Below are positions 48,356 to 59,592 of a DNA stretch of 64,000 nt, piece by piece. Both the position numbers and the translations under genes were made by a program. The DNA comes from Saccharum officinarum. Its lineage: Eukaryota > Streptophyta > Magnoliopsida > Poales > Poaceae. How positions within the stretch are numbered: position 1 is the stretch's first letter; each line of letters opens with the position of its first letter. The stretch lies in contig CM036158.1 in NCBI GenBank assembly GCA_020631735.1, forward strand, positions 82,223,914 through 82,287,913, written 5' to 3'. The notes under the pieces are model-generated. The model was not told the origin of the DNA and ran no database searches. It saw only the letters and a list, made by a program, of their open reading frames with translations.

Positions 48356-49352
48356 ATGACGACCTTCCTGCGGTGGTTTGTGTATCTGATCGTGGACGGC
48401 CAGAGGTTTGGCACCTTGGACCTGCACCGCATCAACATGGGGCGATTCTTCAATCCGAGATCGCCGCCGGCGGCCATGGTGGACGCTCGGCTGCCTCGAC
48501 CCACCATGACCTTCTACGCCCCCTCATCGGAGATGTCGACGGGCCGCATGAACTTCATGCTTATCAGGCGCGACAAGGTGCTGGCCACGGACCAGATGGG
48601 TAGCGCCTCCATCTACGATGCCGATCTCCACGCCATGTGCGCCGCACCCGCCGTCAGCAAACCCAAGGACAGGCCCGTGTCAGTGTCCGTCGGGGACAGA
48701 CTCTACGTGTTCGATGCTTCTCGTGCGGAGAACTTCTTCGAGGCTCTTGTCTGCTAGGGCGACGGCGGCCCGCCTGCCGGCATCGACCGTCTCCCGACGC
48801 CTCCCTACCGCCCTGCCCACATCGGCGCCTACGCGGTGGTCGGCGGATCGGAGATATGGGTGTCCACGGAACAGGACGGAGGCACTTACTCGTTCGACAC
48901 GGGCGGCGGCGGCGCCTGAGCCAAACGAGGAGACTGGACGCTGCCGTTCCGTGGCCGCGCCGAGTACGTTCCCGAGTACAGGCTCTGGTTTGGTCTCTCC
49001 TCCAAGAAGGGCAGCAACCTTCTATTGTGCCTTCAATCTTGCCACCGCTGACCGCCGGCTGTCGGCCCCCGTCGCACGCAACGTCTGGGAAGACCTCCGG
49101 CCGCCCAAGGAGTGGCAACCATTTTCATCCTATCTCGTTCACCTGGGCTCCGGCAGGTTTTGCATGGCAAGATTATTCGGTCACAGAAGTAGAGAGCCAT
49201 GCGACTTCGATGGTTATCGACCGACGACGGTTCTTGCTGTTTTTACCGCCGTGGAGGTGGTGCCGTACAGCAGCAAGGGACTGCGAATGATCAAGCACAG
49301 ATCCGAATGCTACGACCTCGGCGACCAAGTCCTCCAGCAGTGGGTGCTTTAG
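48356..49352 (+). pseudogene. Monocot-specific DUF1618-like family member, copy 1 (pseudogene)
   Basis: This is a member of a large, poorly understood grass family (proteins starting with a form of FLRRFVHLxVD and HRINxSRFF). Function is unknown; I assign DUF1618 from memory of such proteins. The N-terminal part is open at 48356-48757: FLRWFVYLIVDGQRFG, LHRINMGRFFNPRSPP and MNFMLIRRDKVLATDQ. An in-frame TAG at 48755, an in-frame TGA at 48917 (where TGG would be expected) and a frameshift near 49023 follow. Family sequence continues through them: GGSEIWVSTEQDGGTYSFD, LPFRGRAEYVPEYRLWFGL, then VWEDLRPPKEW, LVHLGSGRFCMARLF and VFTAVEVVPY. Two nonsense codons make this a genuine pseudogene rather than a sequencing artefact. 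Confidence 0.8.
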
Positions 49353-49849
49353 TGATGAACTGATGATGGCATTGATTCCTTCGGCGGCGAAATCCTATTC
49401 TAGTGCAATGCAATGTGATGGCTCATGGCTCTATGCTAATCTGAAAATTGGTCATGTGATCTCTGTTTCTGGAAGGAAGTCAGTCGTATATTCGTATACA
49501 TAAAAAAAATGAAAAAGCTTTACAATACTGTGCCTCGCAACCCAGAACATAAGTTGCGGTTTTGATTTAGCACGGTCTTAAAGATTACATTTTGATCGCT
49601 AATTTATTTAAACTGTATGGTTAGATCACACTTTAATTACTAATTTTCTCGCATGTACTATTTGAATCCCCTAAAATAAGTCAAATTGGAATTACTCCGG
49701 GCGGTGAATCAAAAAGCAACAATTAGGTCATTTTCACAACTTGTATATATCGAAGTCTTGCGAAAGATTCTTAAGTTGTAAAATGAAAAACTATATTTCT
49801 ACAACTAAAATTGAAGGCCTACAATAGATTTTTGTACTGTAAAACAGAA
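49353..49849. other. 3' flank of copy 1
   Basis: AT-rich with no gene. 49400-49530 is the stretch that has a relic partner at 40926-41075. Confidence 0.45.
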
Positions 49850-50008
49850 AACGGTTCCATGTGCCTCCGTCTTTCGCGACTCACCTCTCTCCCCAAGCGT
49901 CTGGGCCACAAAGAGGAAAATGATTCCCATGTGCCTCTATCTCTCACGAGGCACGACTCGCCTCTATCTGCAAGCGTCTGGGCCACAAAGAGGAAAATGA
50001 TTCCCATG
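49850..50008. repeat. 77-bp direct duplication
   Basis: Two units with a 77-base period. Both contain AAGCGTCTGGGCCACAAAG followed by AGGAAAATGATTCCCATG (anchor positions 49895 and 49972). The 5' halves are more diverged. Confidence 0.85.
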
Positions 50009-50094
50009 AGGGCTTTTGTAGAGACGCCCCTCATTGCCCCGTCCAGCCATCCTCCACCTCCCATCAAAACAGATGAGATTTCTTCATGTTCCTC

Positions 50095-50425
<331 letters not shown>

Positions 50426-51924
50426 TCTATACCTATATATAATAATAAAGAGGCAAAATTTCTCGTCCCTTGTTTTTTAGTCCGTCCATTTGTTTTGGTC
50501 CGTCTTTCTCTAACTAACGGACAATTGAGAGTTTCTTCCGTTCGAACTTATATATAATGATGACACATGTCCATACGAATTAGAATAGGTCTTGTGTAGC
50601 GTGATACGGAGTCCGATTCCAAAGCACTTGATTTCCTCTATCAAAACCGAAAAGTTATTTTCCATCTGAATCAAACTCCATCTCTTCTCGGAGTCAAACT
50701 CCACCTCGATGCGTGTGTTTCTCAGGAACTCCGGGTCCTGTGCGGCGGTAGAGTTTCTTTGGCTCGGTCCTAGATCTGATCACGTTTTTCTCAGTTTATA
50801 AAGTCACAACTCATAGTCCTAAACAAATAGTCTACAATCTGTTTGCACACAGTCCGTAATGTACCAACTCAAAATCCTAAGTAAATACACTCCGTATGCC
50901 AGAAGTCATGTAACATCTTATATGTCACGTACAATCCAAAGTCCTAGACAAATTTAAATTTCTCCTCTTCCTCAAATTCCTACATAAATACAGTTTGTTT
51001 TACCTTTGTCAAATACGGTCCGTTTTACCTTTGTACGATTACTAGAAACCGAGTTTCGTACATATGTTTTCTATCATGTTAAGATGAAAGATTTTTACCT
51101 TTGTATACGAATATACCCGAGGCCGAGTTTCGTACGTATGGTGTTACACATGACCTGAGTTTCTTACCCACCAACAAAAATGCCACCTGCAGCCCAAGAT
51201 CATGAAGGGTTACACATTGTGCTCCACTACCCGGACCTCGCTGGGCGAAGCCTCCATAGTACACCCCTGAGGAGGACGGCAGCGTGAGCGAACAGACCTG
51301 CATCGTCAGACGTCAGGTTTCCACGCGGAGTGGCTGAGGATTTCGCGTTCAGGATCGTGAACGTTGGAGCGCTCGCGGAAGGTGAGGTTCAGGAACACCT
51401 TCGAGAGGGGTGTCCTGCGTCTCAGCTTCCACTTCAAGCACTTCTTCTACCGGAGATTATGGCGGTTGATCTCAGTGCGGCTGTATGTAATTAGACGACT
51501 CAAGACTCAAGACACGACACGAATGATATTGAATTGTTTACTCATCTGGAATTGACCTATCAGATCTGGAACCGACCTATAAGTAGTAGATCCAGGTTAA
51601 CTCACTATCAACCATAGCGAAAGACGTTCCAGTAAAGGACTCGATGGTGAATACCAAATTAATTGTTCATCTGTTTTGTTTTTGCACACAATCACAAAGA
51701 ATTTTTTTGGTTGTATCCTTTTTTAGTTTTAATAGAACATTATCATATTATATTGTCAACATTAACTCATAATATGAATGTCATAGTCGTCATAAATAAA
51801 ATATATTATGACTTCAAATACTATATAATATGTAAAACATAAATAGATACTTAATATTGTTGTCACTATTTTTTCATGTTTGTTAGTTTTTTCTCCCGTT
51901 GCATCGCATGGACATGTTTGCTAT
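50426..51924 (+). mobile_element. Helitron-like element A (non-autonomous)
   Basis: The 5' end TCTATACCTATATATAATA followed by AAGAGGCAAAATTTCTC is the style of grass Helitron 5' ends and follows an A, as expected for A^T insertion. The 3' end CGTTGCATCGCATGG and then TTTGCTA resembles the Helitron 3' hairpin plus CTRR, although the final bases are not canonical. No Rep/helicase sequence lies inside. Confidence 0.65.
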
Positions 51925-52724
51925 AATATATAATAATAATAATAATACTAAAAAGGCAAAATTTCTGCCACCTATACTTTTTCGTCCAACCTAATCACCG
52001 GTACTTTATCCGCATCCAGCCAGGTTTTATTTCCGTTTCCATCTCTATTTTTCGTTGGGCTGCTTTGTCTTTTTTTTCTCCTTTTTGGCATGTAGATGTT
52101 TCGTGCGTCCGGGTCTTAGCTAGGAAGGGACCGCACCAGCTACTGGATGATGTCCGTGACTTTCCTTCCCTTTTATTTGTTTTTATTTTTTATTTTCTAA
52201 TGAGTTTATTTTGCTTTTATATTGTAAAAATAAGATAAATAATAAATAAAGTATTACAGATCTTTTAAAATGTTGACCCTTACTTAAAATAAACCAATAT
52301 TTCTATTATTACTAAGATGTTTAATAAGAAATAAATTATTATTACAATATGAATTAGCCAATGAGCTCTAAAAAAACTAATCAAACTGTATAAACTTAAA
52401 TCTTAAACACTTTCTCACCTAAACCAATAAAAATAAATGCTTCTTCAAGCTATCCACATATGTCAGTGCAAATATTTAAGTTATCCTTAAATAACAGGGC
52501 AACTCTCGATAAGGCTGACATGTGAAAATCGAGACACGATAACGACTAACCCTTGCCCACCTTAATAAAATATTAAAATTATATATTTTTATGGATCCTC
52601 AAAAAAGTCATAGAATTTGATATCTAACTATTGTCATCCTTGTTTCCAATAATGAGCCCATTTTTTATGATTTGTTTAGAGATTATAAAGTACAACGTAG
52701 ACGCTCATAACGCACGACCCTACC

Positions 52725-52936
52725 CCTATGAGCACATTCGCAGACTGAGCCGAGAAATTCTCGAGACGAGATTAACGAAGTCACCAGCGCCTCGCTGTCA
52801 CCGGGAACGTTGCCTACCACGCAAAGCACATCCTATGAGCACCTTCTAAGACTGAGCCGACAAATCCTCGAGACGAGATTGACGAAGTCACCAGCGTCTC
52901 GCTGTCACCGGGAACGTTGCCTACCACGCAAAGCAC
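52725..52936. repeat. 106-bp tandem duplication inside Helitron B
   Basis: Two units (52725-52830 and 52831-52936) share CTATGAGCAC, AGACTGAGCCGA, CTCGAGACGAGATT and GGGAACGTTGCCTACCACGC with only a few differences. Confidence 0.9.
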
Positions 52937-52954
52937 AGTGCCGTTAAATCCTGA

Positions 52955-53074
52955 AATACGAGGAGTCAAACTCAGGACCGTATGTGTTATTCAGAATACG
53001 AGGAGTCAAACCCAGGACCGTATGTGTTACTCAGAATACGAGGAGTCAAACCCAGGACCGTATGTGTTATTCAG
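52955..53074. repeat. 40-bp tandem triplication inside Helitron B
   Basis: Three units with a 40-base period (starting 52955, 52995 and 53035), each with AATACGAGGAGTCAAAC and CAGGACCGTATGTGTTA. They differ by only one or two bases. Confidence 0.92.
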
Positions 53075-53468
53075 GCTCTTATAAACACTAGGTTACAAGC
53101 TCTTCGCCCGTTCGTTTGTAATTGTTGCAACAACCACCTACAATATCGAAAGTAGCACCTGTACAAATTAAACTGTCGTGGCCGTGGTCGTTGCAGTTGT
53201 GTAGGAAACTGAAGTGAAGTGAATATGTCGAACGTTTGATAGTTTTTTCTCTCGTCACAATGCACACTTATGTTTTGTTAGTTGAAACAAGGTGTGGCTT
53301 GACATATATTTTCTTAACGTATGGTCATCGGTAGCATCGCACGGGCATTTTTTCATAGTCAAAAGTCAAGTCCCATTCCTGGTCTCTATAACGTGCACTG
53401 GTGTTGAATCGCTGGTGTTGAATCAGTAGAGAATCAAGAGAAGGCTAGGGCAGCGACATTAATGTGCA

Positions 53469-54442
53469 ATGGCGACGTTCCTGCGGCGGTTTGTGCATCT
53501 ATTCGTGGACGCCCAGAGGCCTGACACCTGGGACCTGCACCGCATCAACATGTCGCGATTCTTCAATCCGAGGTCGCCGCCGATTGGCTCTGCGGCCATG
53601 GTGGACGCCGCTCGGCTGCCTCGCCCGTCCATGACCTTCTACGCCCCCTCGTCGGACTCGGAGTCGGAGCAACGCGGCGGCGGGCGCATGAACTTCATGC
53701 TGATCGGCCGCGACAAGGTGCTGGCCACGGACCAGACGGGCCGCGCTACCATCTACGACGCCGGCCTCCGCGCGATGCGCACCGCCCGGCGGTGTCAGTG
53801 CCCGTCGGGGAAAAGCTTCTGGTTCTCGGCTCGACGCGCGGAATAATGGCAGGTGAGGAGGAGCACTGCTTCGAGGCTCTCGCCTACGAGCACGTCCGCA
53901 GCGCGGACCGCGAGTGGTACGATGACTGGCGCTGCCACCCTCTCCCGCCGCCGCCCTACCGCCCCGCCGACATCCGTGCCCACGCGGTTATCCATGGCTC
54001 GGAGCTGTGGGTGTCCACGGAGGAGGAGGATGGCACCTACTCGTTCGACGTCGGGCGCGGATCCTGGGCCAAACAGGGGGACGACGGCAACCGCTTGTGT
54101 GCCTTGGACCTGGCCGCTAAGCGGCGGCGCTCCGCCCCGGCCCTGCGTAGTGTCTGGGAAGACCTCTGTCCGCCTAAGGAATGGATCCCATTTACATGCT
54201 CCCTCGTGCACCTGGGCTCCGACAGGCTCTGCATCACCAAATTTTTCCGAGACGCTGGTGGAGAGATGCTCGCTGTTTTCACCGGTGTAGAGGTGGTGCC
54301 GTATGCCAGGACGGACAAGTTACTTTGGATGGCCAAGCACAGATCCGAGTGCTACAACCTTGATAGTTCCGCGAGGTGCGGCGTCAAACGCGGTTCCTGG
54401 AGTTTAGCCAGTGAAGTTACTGTTAAAGCACCCACTCGTTGA
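53469..54442 (+). CDS. Monocot-specific DUF1618-like family member, copy 2
   Basis: Paralogue of the copy at 48356; function unknown. The first part (from 53469) has FLRRFVHLFVDAQRPD, LHRINMSRFFNPRSPP and MNFMLIGRDKVLATDQ. The second part, in another frame (from about 53790 to 54442), has SVPVGEKLLVLG, FEALAYEHVRSAD, GSELWVSTEEEDGTYSFD, VWEDLCPPKEW, LVHLGSDRLCITKFF and VFTGVEVVPYART. The two frames meet at a CCC run near 53785-53787, where copy 1 has one more base (encoding APAVS), so a single missing C explains the break. Compared with copy 1, about 30 residues (the LPFRGRAEYVPEYRLWFGL segment) are missing in frame after SWAKQGDD. Intact length would be about 324 residues. The upstream flank is separated by Helitron-like DNA, so expression is doubtful. 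Confidence 0.75.
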
Positions 54443-56014
54443 GGATAAGAACATGTAGTTTTGCAACTTCTTAAATGATATTGAGAGGAAAAAAAGAAGT
54501 TCATTCTAAATTATTGTTACCACTTATTCTCTCGTACATCACATTATGAACCATTTCCTACTCGTTATTCTTTCCCACGCCCTTTCACCTCTAAATTGAC
54601 CGATTGATACGTACGGGAAATCATTATGTGCGTAACCGCAACTACGCACAAAGTTACTCGCGACGGGGGAGGATTTCCCAAGTGCGTAAAATTTAGAAGC
54701 ATGGTTTAGGAGTTGTTGGAGAGGGGTTTTTCTCGTCTTGCTAAAAACTAAGGATTGAAAAGGAAAATAGGGTACTTTTGGAGATGCTATAACAAACACA
54801 AGTATCTTGTCCAAACCAAGCATACGAGGTTAGGCCAAAGTTTGGCAGCATTAGCCATTAGCTTTGTGTAGTGTTTGGTTTGGTGCTTATTCGCATCCAA
54901 TACTTTGGTAATTGAGTTTGATGCTATGCTATGGTTCGCTGGTAAACTTGCTTGACAGTTTTCTTTTTCAGTTACCATGTACAGTGTACAGTATCCTGTT
55001 GAAACAAGATGTTGCATATATCTTGGTTTTGCTTGCAAAGTTTGTTGTGAACAAATTTACCCATTCAGGGATAAAACTTCAAGAGAAGCTAGGACTACAT
55101 ATAGAGGGATAAAGAGCCCGATATCTCTAGGTCATACGAAAGGATTCAAATAAGTGTGACTTACTAAATCTGTTTCAAATTATAGTTCATTTGACTTTTT
55201 TGACTCCAAATTTTATGAATTATAATTTGGAATAGAGGGGGTATTATTTTTCATTGAAACAACAAAATTATAGTTGATCTTTTCTCCTACACTAACTCAC
55301 AAATATGCGTGCTAGAAAGCTGATATGTTGATGAGAGAAAGGTTAGTCGGATTGATTTCTTTTAATTTTCTTCCAACAGTTGATGAGCTATTAAGGCGGG
55401 AATGTGTAGGAGGGTCCTCCATCGATAGAAGGGCACTCATATATCCAAAATCCAACGTTCCATACTCTTTCAAATAGAATAGCAATCCTAGCTAGAGCCT
55501 ACAGAAGATAGAGCACGCCTATCGTTCTAATTGATGTCCAACAGAATTAAACTATGCAAGCTATGTGCAACAGTCCAAATAAACCGTACTCCTTTACCTT
55601 CACTAGCTATCTTTGAGCATCTCCAGTAATAACGCCTTAAAAATGAGTGCCAGAAATCAAGTTTTCAAAGCTTGCAAAAATAATAGGAATAAAAAATCAC
55701 CCAGTTCTCCAACAGTTCCCGAGATTTCATTAAAAAAATCAAATTTCAGCCATGTCATCTTACTCGGCTCAATCTGTTTGTTCCACTAGTTCGAGTTTAG
55801 ATAAGGATTGATATACATGGCTAGTTACTAGTTAGTAGCTCAAATTAGCTGTAGTTAGCTAACAACTAGTTGAAAGTTTTGCTGAAAAATTAGCCATACT
55901 GTACTAGCCCTCTTGTTTGGGTATAATAGAGCTAATTTGAACTAAAAAATAGCTATCTAACAATTAACCGATAGTATCTAAATATGCCCTAAGTGAGGCC
56001 CATAGGCTTTTTTT
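54443..56014. other. Spacer with MITE-like pieces
   Basis: No supported gene. GAGCATCTCCAGTAATA at 55614-55630 looks like one end of another Harbinger-type MITE, but I found no partner end. 55790-55990 is rich in CTAGTTACTAGTTAG words, as in another grass MITE. Confidence 0.4.
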
Positions 56015-56232
56015 AGGAAAACAAAGACACGTCGAAAAGTCTACATAACATCTTGACCTTTGGCACTGTGTCTACTTTACCCCTGAACTATGAAATCAGG
56101 TATTAAACACCATAAACTTCCCTAAACCAGGTATTAAACCCCTTCCAGTGGCTTTGGCTCCTGGTTTTGCTAACGTGGTAGTCCAAGCTAGCTCACATTA
56201 ACACATTGGCACTTGGGCCCACACGTCATTGA

Positions 56233-56380
56233 AAGGCAGATGCAGATGCGACGCTTGAGGTGCGGCTCTGCGAACTCTCCGTGGGCACCACGGTGCTCAC
56301 GGACAAGAAGCGCAGGGAGCTCGTGGCCGTCTTAGCCCCGCTCAAGGCCGCGGAGGAGCACGTTGCGGAAAAAAAATTAG
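56233..56380 (+). pseudogene. Coding-like fragment inside the Mutator-like element
   Basis: One frame reads EVRLCELSVGTTVLTDKKR and then ELVAVLAPLKAAEEHVAE without a stop. This looks like a piece of a real protein-coding exon, but I do not recognise the family. It ends in an A run. It is probably a captured host fragment. Confidence 0.4.
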
Positions 56381-57103
56381 GTGGACTCTAGGTTCATTCC
56401 ATCTATGATGAGCCCCCTCCCTCGATGCGCTGCTGGGAACGAGACTCGCGTGCCCAGGCGGTGCCACGGTGTTGGCGCGTGAGGCCAAGGGTAGTGGCGC
56501 GTGAGGCCAACGTTGACGCTGCACGTCGCGGGCCCCGCTGCCGGGGAAGGAAACGAGCATATCCCGCCATAGCCGCGAGGGGTCTCCAGCGTGAACACCT
56601 GCAGCGCGATGAGGATGGACGGCCGCTAACGCCACCAGGTGCAGCCTCGCCTTCAACTCCAACTCCGATCTGCGGCACCGCGACATCGAGAACCCGCCGC
56701 CTCCGATCTGCATCAACATTGTGACGGTGCCTCTATTGTGCCGCCACGGCCTTGGCTTGGCCACGCTGGCGCACCCACGACATCAGCAACCTGTAGAGCC
56801 TCACTGTCGTCTCCACGGCCGTCGCTGCCCGAGCTCCGCCCGCCTCGTCAAGCCTCGCCGCGCCCCCGTCGTCTCTGAACCCACGGTCGTCGTCCTTGTC
56901 GTCGACGGAGACCGACATGCCGACTTTAGCCCTGTCCCGCTCCCGCTCCCGCCCCTACCGCCTCGGCGCGCAAGAGGAGATCCCTGCAAACACAAATCAT
57001 GTGAGCACACACGCATTCAATCCAACAGACTTGTGTACTGCGAGAACCAGAACAGGCGGTCAGCAAAGTTTGTCGAGCAATAAAGAACAAATTGCCAACG
57101 AAC

Positions 57104-57355
57104 GCTAGCCCAAGTGGTTGAGCGCTCCCGAGGCACCCCTGGGGGCCTGAGTTCGATCCCCAGGCTAAGCGATCTGCTAGTTATATGGGGCGAATTTCAG
57201 GGACTCAGGGTAAAAAAAATCCCCTCGCCGGTCCCACTCTAAAGTACAGGCATGTGGTCATCCCGTCTCACGGGAATACGGTGCCGTTGTATATGGGTGG
57301 GGCCAGGGTTCGGAGATTTTCTCGATCCGCGTCTCGTCTTTTCTCCATGGTATAG
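57104..57355 (+). mobile_element. tRNA-derived SINE nested in the Mutator-like element
   Basis: Pol III A box TAGCCCAAGTGG at 57106-57117 and B box GTTCGATCC at 57151-57159, 33 bases apart, with tRNA-like sequence between them. A non-tRNA body follows to about 57355. No clover-leaf can close at the 3' side, so this is a SINE head and not a tRNA gene. Confidence 0.75.
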
Positions 57356-57633
57356 ACCAAGCAATGAAGAATAGATCAGTGCCTCGAATCCACAGCTCGT
57401 GCTTGCTGCCGCTATTGCAGAGCCCGCTGCTCGTGCCTACCGCCGCCGTTGCGGAGCCCGCTGGTCGTGCCTCCCACTGCGTGTGAGCCAGGCAGTTGTG
57501 CCACCAGTTGCGTGCTCACGGAGCTGATGTGCGGCGTCTCTCGAGCGCAGGACGCCGGAACCGTCGCTCCGGGACTGGAATTGCACCGCCAGCCATCTCC
57601 TGCGCGCTCGGAGCTGAAGCTGCTGGGCGGTGC

Positions 57634-57759
57634 GGAGGTGCGCGCGACCGGGTGCAGGCCGAACGACACGGTCGTGGAGGTGCACACTGCCGGGTGCGAG
57701 CAGAGCAACGCGGTCGTGGAGGTGCACGCGACCGGGCGCGGGTCGAGCGGCACGGCGGC
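57634..57759. repeat. 42-bp tandem triplication
   Basis: Three units with a 42-base period starting at 57634, 57676 and 57718, each with GGAGGTGC, a form of GACCGGGTGC and (first two) ACGGTCGTGGA or CGCGGTCGTGGA. The period is a multiple of three, so it adds a 14-residue repeat in any frame, but no real protein is evident. Confidence 0.85.
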
Positions 57760-58113
57760 TCGCGCGGCCGAGCGGTGAGAAGAACCGCTACGGTCGCTTA
57801 GCCTGGACGATGCCCCGGAGCCGCTGGACCTGGACCCCGACCCCGACGATGCCCCGGAGCACGGCGCGGAAGCAGGCCGCGCGCGCGGGCCTCCCGGAGG
57901 TGCGGCTGAAGGTGTGAAGGGGCCTGACAGCTGAGCCCCGCTGCCAGCAGGTCTTTTGTTGCCCAGTTGGAGTGCCATATACGCAAAACCGGCTGCCAAA
58001 ACCACTCTACGGGGGTGAATTAATCGGTTTAATGCGTTCCTTAGCCGGTTTCAAAGTACAGGGGTGAAGTAGACATAGTGCCAAAGGTGAGGGGGTCATA
58101 TAGACTTTTTTCC

Positions 58114-59592
58114 TTTAATTATAAGTGACTAAGAGTCTGTGTGAAAGGGCTCCAGCTCCTTTTAAAAAAAATTCGGCACCCTCTCGTGGAGCTAAAGCAC
58201 TTTGTAAAAGACATTCGGTAAAACGGCTTTGCTAGGTATTTTTGTGAGAAGCCGGTGGCGATAGCTAAGACCCTATTCTGGCATACTCAAAATGAGATAG
58301 GAGCCGATGAAACCATTATTTTTGACCAGCTTAATCAGCTCTGACTCCTCCACGCACTGTGGTAAGGAACCGGAGCTGTTTGAACCGTGCAAAACATGGG
58401 CTAAATTTTTTTGGTCTCCAGCTCCTAGTTTAAAAAAGGTTTCGACACTTTGGTGGCTTTAAAGGTGAAATCATTTTTAACCCGTTTGGCTGGTCTTTTT
58501 GAGAAATCGGAGTCAAAGGTCTTTTAGAAGCTTTATCAAAGGAGCCCTAATATTACGCCGACCTCTTAAATTTGCTTTGAGACCGGTGTTACTTTTTCTA
58601 GAAAAAGTTGTACAAGAGATATAGAAACGTGGACAATTAGAACAAGTACAATAATAATCTAAATAGCGGCAATATTACCAAAATATGCATATTTTTTGAT
58701 GTAAAATCCATTATTCTAGAATTTATACATATATTTGTGTAAGTTAAAATCAATTATTTTCGTATGCATATATATTTATGCATGTGAAAAGGATCAAATA
58801 TACATATTTATGCATGTAACAAATGAAGTGTACATATTTATGAATATAATTGGTAAGTATACAAATTTATACATGTAAAACTCAACTAGATTTGCCTCAT
58901 GTTCATCTAAACGGATGTTTAGCCCGTTTAATACTGTTTACCTCTATTACGTTTAGGCCGTTTAGACCATTTTTTTCCAATTTTTACTGTTTAAACTGTC
59001 AACCTGTTTAAACTGTCAACCGCTTAATTTTAGTTTACCACCGTTTACCGTTTAGCGGCAGTTTAACCGGCCTAAAGGCGAACACCACGCACGTACATGC
59101 AGTTGCGAGGCTTAATAAAGATTAACGGTCCAATGAGAATCGTAATTGGATAGGACCCATAGGAACGAGACGACATCACGGTGGTACGGTTCAAGTGTGA
59201 TGATATGTAACGTACAATATCTCATTGATACTACGTAAATACTCAAAAATAATGATGGGATATTCCATCTGTATTGCATAAATATTGTAAAATACATCAT
59301 AGAACATCATATGTACTACGTGAACATCACATGTATCTCACAAAATATAGAAAATAAAAATAAAATAATTAATAATTAATTATAGTGAAACTCCAAAGAA
59401 TAAAAGGGAAATACAAAATAAACCAAAAAATGCTAGGAAATATATAGAAATAATAATAAAATATATTAGTAACTTAAATATAAAAAATATAAAACAAATA
59501 TAAAACAAAACATAAAGGAAAAATAAAAATAAAAAACAATTAATAGAGAAAAAGTAGAAAGAAGTGTTGCATGACAGCTTTGACGAGGGTTT
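58114..59592. other. AT-rich spacer with a possible MITE
   Basis: No supported gene. 58146-58548 begins AGGGCTCCAGCTCC and ends AAAGGAGCCCT, an inverted terminal match of about 8 bases that suggests a small MITE. 58900-59060 has many GTTTAAACTGT / CCGTTTA words. The remainder is strongly AT-rich. Confidence 0.45.

Larger units (their letters stand above)
51925..53358 (+). mobile_element. Helitron-like element B, head-to-tail with A
   Basis: It starts with a second copy of the AT-rich leader and AAAAGGCAAAATTTCTGCC, directly after element A. The end is GTAGCATCGCACGGGCA, then TTTTTTCATAG followed by T, close to the standard GCACGGGCA hairpin and CTAG terminus. The 5' TC is not visible, so B may be a truncated or fused copy. 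It contains two tandem-repeat blocks but no helicase. Confidence 0.6.
56016..58113. mobile_element. Mutator-like element with captured sequence (Pack-MULE-like)
   Basis: Long inverted ends: the left reads AAAAGTCTACATAAC, CCTTTGGCACTGTGTCTAC, TTTACCCCTGAACTATGAAA and later AGTGGCTTTGGCTCC. The right end, complemented, reads AAAAGTCTATATGACC, CCTTTGGCACTATGTCTAC, TTCACCCCTGTACTTTGAAA and AGTGGTTTTGGCAGCC. The arms extend about 150 bases. A target duplication is not clear. The GC-rich interior contains a short coding-like piece (56233-56380) and a 500-base GC-rich block (57410-57980), as in elements that have captured host gene fragments. No transposase is visible. Confidence 0.7.

Noticed and set aside
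55614..55630. A second Harbinger-type MITE by its GAGCATCTCCAG end
   Set aside because: No matching inverted end or target duplication was found within 1 kb.
57104..57180. Possible tRNA gene
   Set aside because: A and B boxes are present, but there is no 3' acceptor-stem partner, and a non-tRNA body follows. A SINE fits better.
57412..58005. 197-residue Ser/Pro-rich minus-strand frame
   Set aside because: It spans the 42-bp triplication and runs into the inverted end of the Mutator-like element. Low complexity, no domain.
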